Below, piece after piece: positions 5,181 to 7,314 of a DNA stretch of 7,314 nucleotides. This stretch comes from Chloroflexota bacterium (GTDB taxonomy: Bacteria; Chloroflexota; Chloroflexia; JAMDCE01): contig JAMDCE010000282.1 of NCBI GenBank assembly GCA_023489135.1, positions 1 through 7,314 on the forward strand. The letters run 5' to 3'. Both the position numbers and the translations under genes were made by a program. The notes under the pieces were generated by a model. The model saw nothing but the letters and a program-made list of their open reading frames with translations, ran no database searches and was not told the DNA's origin. The number at the start of each line of letters is the position of its first letter. Position 1 is the first letter of the stretch.

Positions 5181-5309
5181 GTCATTCTGACCCTTCGAAG
5201 AAGGGGAAGAATCTCTCTTGAGATCCTTCGTCGCTTCGCTCCTCAGGATGACCGGAATGGGGTGGCGCTCCTTGGGATGACAGGTGTGGAGCGCTCTTCA
5301 GGATGACAT
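5181..5309. repeat. Palindromic repeat plus two partial right-half copies
   Basis: GTCATTCTGA at 5181-5190 and TCAGGATGAC at 5243-5252 are the outer ends of another copy of the family, with AGAATCTCTCTTGAGATCCT as its central palindromic part. Two further right-half copies follow, CGCTCCTTGGGATGACA near 5266-5282 and CGCTCTTCAGGATGACA near 5292-5308. The array fills most of the 288-base gap between the two beta-grasp genes, which otherwise holds no gene. Confidence 0.75.
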
Positions 5310-5359
5310 GGTGTTAATAGTACGTTTTCAGAGAAGGAGATAGGGCGCTGGAGATAGAG

Positions 5360-5590
5360 GTGCGGCTCTACGCTACTTTACGCAAGTTCCTGCCGAACGT
5401 CGACCTGGTCAATGGTCACACAATGCAGGTGACCGAAGGTACCACGGTGACCTCGTTGCTGGAACAGATTGGCGTGCCAGTGGAGATGACCAAGCAGGTC
5501 TTTGTCAACGCCCGACAGGTCGAATTCGATTATGTCGTCCAGCCTGCAGACAGAGTGGCTATATTTCCTCCCATAGCGGGCGGGGAGTAG
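5360..5590 (+). CDS. MoaD/ThiS-like sulfur-carrier-type protein ending Gly-Gly-Glu
   Basis: A 76-residue beta-grasp protein: VRLYATLRKFLP at the N-terminus, TVTSLLEQIGVP (about 29-40), VFVNARQV and VQPADRVAIFPPIAGGE at the end, which is the standard MoaD/ThiS arrangement. Mature sulfur carriers need a free C-terminal Gly-Gly, so the extra Glu would have to be removed or the protein acts differently. In MoaD the partner would be MoaE (molybdopterin synthase); neither partner nor activating enzyme is in the window. The called start is a GTG at 5360 with GGAG six bases upstream. In-frame upstream codons from CTG at 5348 (LEIEVRLYATL) also fit the family and have AAGGAG at 5334-5339, so the protein may be four residues longer. 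The stop codon is one base from that of the convergent epimerase gene. Confidence 0.75.
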   Translation: MRLYATLRKFLPNVDLVNGHTMQVTEGTTVTSLLEQIGVPVEMTKQVFVNARQVEFDYVVQPADRVAIFPPIAGGE

Positions 5591-5591
5591 A

Positions 5592-6569
5592 TCACTCGCC
5601 CCAGTGCGGGTGCTCCCGAAACCAGGCGATAGTCCTCCGTAGCCCGTCGTCCAGGGGAACCTCGGCCGCAAACCCAAATGTCTCTCTGGCCCGGGCTACA
5701 TTGGGAACTCGCCTGACCGTGTCCTCGAAATGTGGTCCAAACACCTTCTCGAAGGGAACGAATATCACCTCAGACGGCGAATCCGTTAGCCGGACGATCC
5801 TTCGGGCCAATTCGCTGATGGAAATCTCGTCGTTCGAGCCGATATTGAAGACCTCGCCCTCGGCCGCCTCGGAGTTGGCCGCGGCGATGGTGCCTCGGAC
5901 CGTATCGGCGACAAAGGTGAAGCAGCGAGTCTGCCACCCCCCTCCATAGACCGTGAGAGGCTCGCCTCGCATGGCCTGCCCGATGAACCGCGCAATCACG
6001 CTGCCGTAGCCCCTTATGTCCGTTCGAGGTCCAAAAGCGTTGCAGTATCGCACGATGGTCACAGTCAGCCCTTTGTCCCGGTAGGCGAAAGCGAGGTGCT
6101 CGTCTAGCGCCTTGGACGAGGAGTAGGACCAGCGCGGAACCTGCGTCGGTCCAATCAGCCGGTCGTCGTCCTCGCTGAAGGGGACCACCAGTCTCTTGCC
6201 ATAAAGCTCTGAGGTCGAGGCAAAGAGCACCTTCGCCCCGTACCTGTGCGCCAACCGGAAGACAACCTCCGTGCCCATGACGTTGGTCAAGATGCCCGTG
6301 AGGGGATCGTCGACAATGTACTTTACCCCAACGGCCGCTGCAAGATGGTACACCAGCTCGGATTGCTGGATCAGTCTGTTCATAAGCGGTTCATCGAGAA
6401 TGCTGCCCTCGACAAAGGTAAAGGAATCCGCGCGTTCCAGGTGCTCGATATTAGCGCGGCGCCCGGTGCTGAGATTGTCCACGGCGACTACTTCGTCGCC
6501 TCTTAGAAGCAACTGGTCGGTAAGATTGGATCCGATGAAACCAGCTCCACCCGTTACGAGAATCTTCAT
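5592..6569 (-). CDS. NAD-dependent sugar-nucleotide epimerase/dehydratase (extended SDR)
   Basis: A 325-residue extended short-chain dehydrogenase/reductase acting on a nucleotide sugar in the cytoplasm. The NAD-binding GGAGFIG is at residues 7-13, and Asp31 in VAVDNLSTG should bind the adenosine ribose. The catalytic set is Thr119 in STSELYG (118-124) with Tyr149 and Lys153 in YSSSK. NAFGPR and PLTVYGGGWQTR mark the substrate part, and FNIGSNDEISISELA is the usual C-terminal signature. Features fit UDP-glucose 4-epimerase or UDP-glucuronate decarboxylase-like enzymes, but I cannot name the substrate. Given the heptose genes nearby, action on GDP-heptose is possible but unproven. AGGAG at 6578-6574 lies four bases before the ATG. 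It follows the glycosyltransferase gene by 78 bases on the same strand and is probably co-transcribed. Confidence 0.85.
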   Translation of the reverse strand: MKILVTGGAGFIGSNLTDQLLLRGDEVVAVDNLSTGRRANIEHLERADSFTFVEGSILDEPLMNRLIQQSELVYHLAAAVGVKYIVDDPLTGILTNVMGTEVVFRLAHRYGAKVLFASTSELYGKRLVVPFSEDDDRLIGPTQVPRWSYSSSKALDEHLAFAYRDKGLTVTIVRYCNAFGPRTDIRGYGSVIARFIGQAMRGEPLTVYGGGWQTRCFTFVADTVRGTIAAANSEAAEGEVFNIGSNDEISISELARRIVRLTDSPSEVIFVPFEKVFGPHFEDTVRRVPNVARARETFGFAAEVPLDDGLRRTIAWFREHPHWGE

Positions 6570-6647
6570 TTCTCTCCTCTTCGTCTCGTCGTCACGTCTT
6601 TGTGATTACTTGAACCCTTGGGGAATGCCGCCGACGATCAGCGCGCC

Positions 6648-7314
6648 CTAGAGTGCCGGGGTGCCCTCGCTCCCCAATAGATCTCTGTAAAGGGCGGCAA
6701 TTCGATCCACCATCATCTCCACCGAAAACTCCGCCCGAACCCTTTCCCGACCCTTCTGGCCCATTCGTTGGCGCAAGTCGGGATCTTTCAAAAGGGCGTT
6801 GACGGCCCCAGCCAGGGCGGGGCTATCGCAAGGCGGAACCACCAGGCCGGTCTCGCCGTGAAGGTTAACATAGGACGTACCGGTGCCCAATTCCGTGGAC
6901 ACCACTGGTTTTCCAGCCAACATCGCTTCCAATTGCACCAGGCCGAAGGCTTCGCTGCGATGTGAGGACGGAAGGACAAAAACATCGCAAGCGTGGTAGT
7001 AGGCTGGAAGGTCCTCATCGCTAACCTCACCCAGGAAGATCACCTTTTCCTGCAATCCCAGTTCAGATGTCAAACTCTTCAGTACATCCTCTTCCGCCCC
7101 AATTCCAACCACCAGGAGCTTGGCCTCTATTTCTGGCATCGCTCTCAGGAGATACCGTAGACCTTTATAGTAACGCAGCCGGCCTACAAAGAGCAATAGG
7201 GGTCCGTCGAATTCAGTTCCGGTGGCGTTGAGCTTATGAACACTCTGCTCTTCAAAGCGATCCAAATCTATTCCGTAGGGGATAATGGTCGTTTTCTCGC
7301 CGTAACGGCTTAAA
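6648..7314 (-). CDS. GT4-family glycosyltransferase (partial, 5' end outside window)
   Basis: The C-terminal 222 or so residues of a GT-B glycosyltransferase of family GT4 (glycosyltransferase group 1), which would transfer a sugar from a nucleotide donor at the cytoplasmic face of the membrane. The frame continues without a stop to the window edge: codons before the TTG at 7265 read IIPYGIDLDRF, the expected 'PNGID...F' motif, so the real start is beyond 7314 and 7265 is not the start. FVGRLRYYKGLRYLLRA opens the C-terminal Rossmann domain. The donor-binding E-x7-E motif is complete in SEAFGLVQLEAMLAGKPVVS. The gene lies upstream of the epimerase gene in the same direction, which suggests joint work on a surface glycan. 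Acceptor and donor cannot be told from sequence. Confidence 0.88.
   Translation of the reverse strand, partial: LSRYGEKTTIIPYGIDLDRFEEQSVHKLNATGTEFDGPLLLFVGRLRYYKGLRYLLRAMPEIEAKLLVVGIGAEEDVLKSLTSELGLQEKVIFLGEVSDEDLPAYYHACDVFVLPSSHRSEAFGLVQLEAMLAGKPVVSTELGTGTSYVNLHGETGLVVPPCDSPALAGAVNALLKDPDLRQRMGQKGRERVRAEFSVEMMVDRIAALYRDLLGSEGTPAL

Noticed and set aside
4986..5306. 106-codon frame overlapping the first beta-grasp gene and the repeat array
   Set aside because: Out of frame with the beta-grasp gene and mostly translated repeat sequence.
3572..5309. CRISPR array interpretation of the recurring repeats
   Set aside because: Copies are unevenly spaced, differ in length and sequence, are palindromic and interrupted by genes; no regular spacers and no cas genes.

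Overview
The window looks like chromosomal DNA from a moderately GC-rich bacterium with loosely packed genes. Frequent intergenic palindromes of the 'GTCATTCTGA ... TCAGGATGAC' kind and stand-alone GAF proteins remind me of Chloroflexota (Dehalococcoidia/Anaerolineae-like) genomes. That placement is an inference from style, not from a marker gene.

Left part (1-1252): two GAF-type genes appear to diverge. Only the first seven codons of the left one are present (minus strand, 21 to 1). The right one (553-1143) is complete. Their ribosome binding sites, start codons and first codons form a near-perfect inverted repeat (1-34 and 540-573), with about 500 bases of apparently non-coding DNA between them.

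Non-coding RNA (1219-1465): a good sigma-70-type promoter (TTGACA, 17 bases, TATATT) is followed by a strongly self-complementary segment and a textbook intrinsic terminator. This is an independent transcription unit for a structured RNA of about 210 nt, perhaps an orphan HEARO/omega-RNA-like element. Four segments in it are mutually complementary and could switch partners.

Sugar-nucleotide genes (1749-4424, plus strand): hddC-like guanylyltransferase, hddA-like GHMP kinase (4-base ATGA overlap) and a gmhB-like HAD phosphatase after a repeat-filled gap. Together they fit the route from D-glycero-D-manno-heptose 7-phosphate to GDP-D-glycero-alpha-D-manno-heptose, a donor for S-layer or capsule-type glycans. 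The isomerase GmhA that starts the route is not in the window.

Beta-grasp pair (4793-5590, plus strand): two small MoaD/ThiS-like proteins, one ending without a diglycine and one ending Gly-Gly-Glu, separated by more repeat sequence. A promoter-like sequence precedes the first by about 190 bases, and that leader carries an open reading frame with no start codon.

Right part (5592-7314, minus strand): a GT4 glycosyltransferase (its start lies outside the window) followed by an NAD-dependent sugar-nucleotide epimerase/dehydratase. They converge on the beta-grasp pair with one base between the stop codons. With the heptose genes they suggest a cell-surface glycan locus interrupted by the beta-grasp pair.
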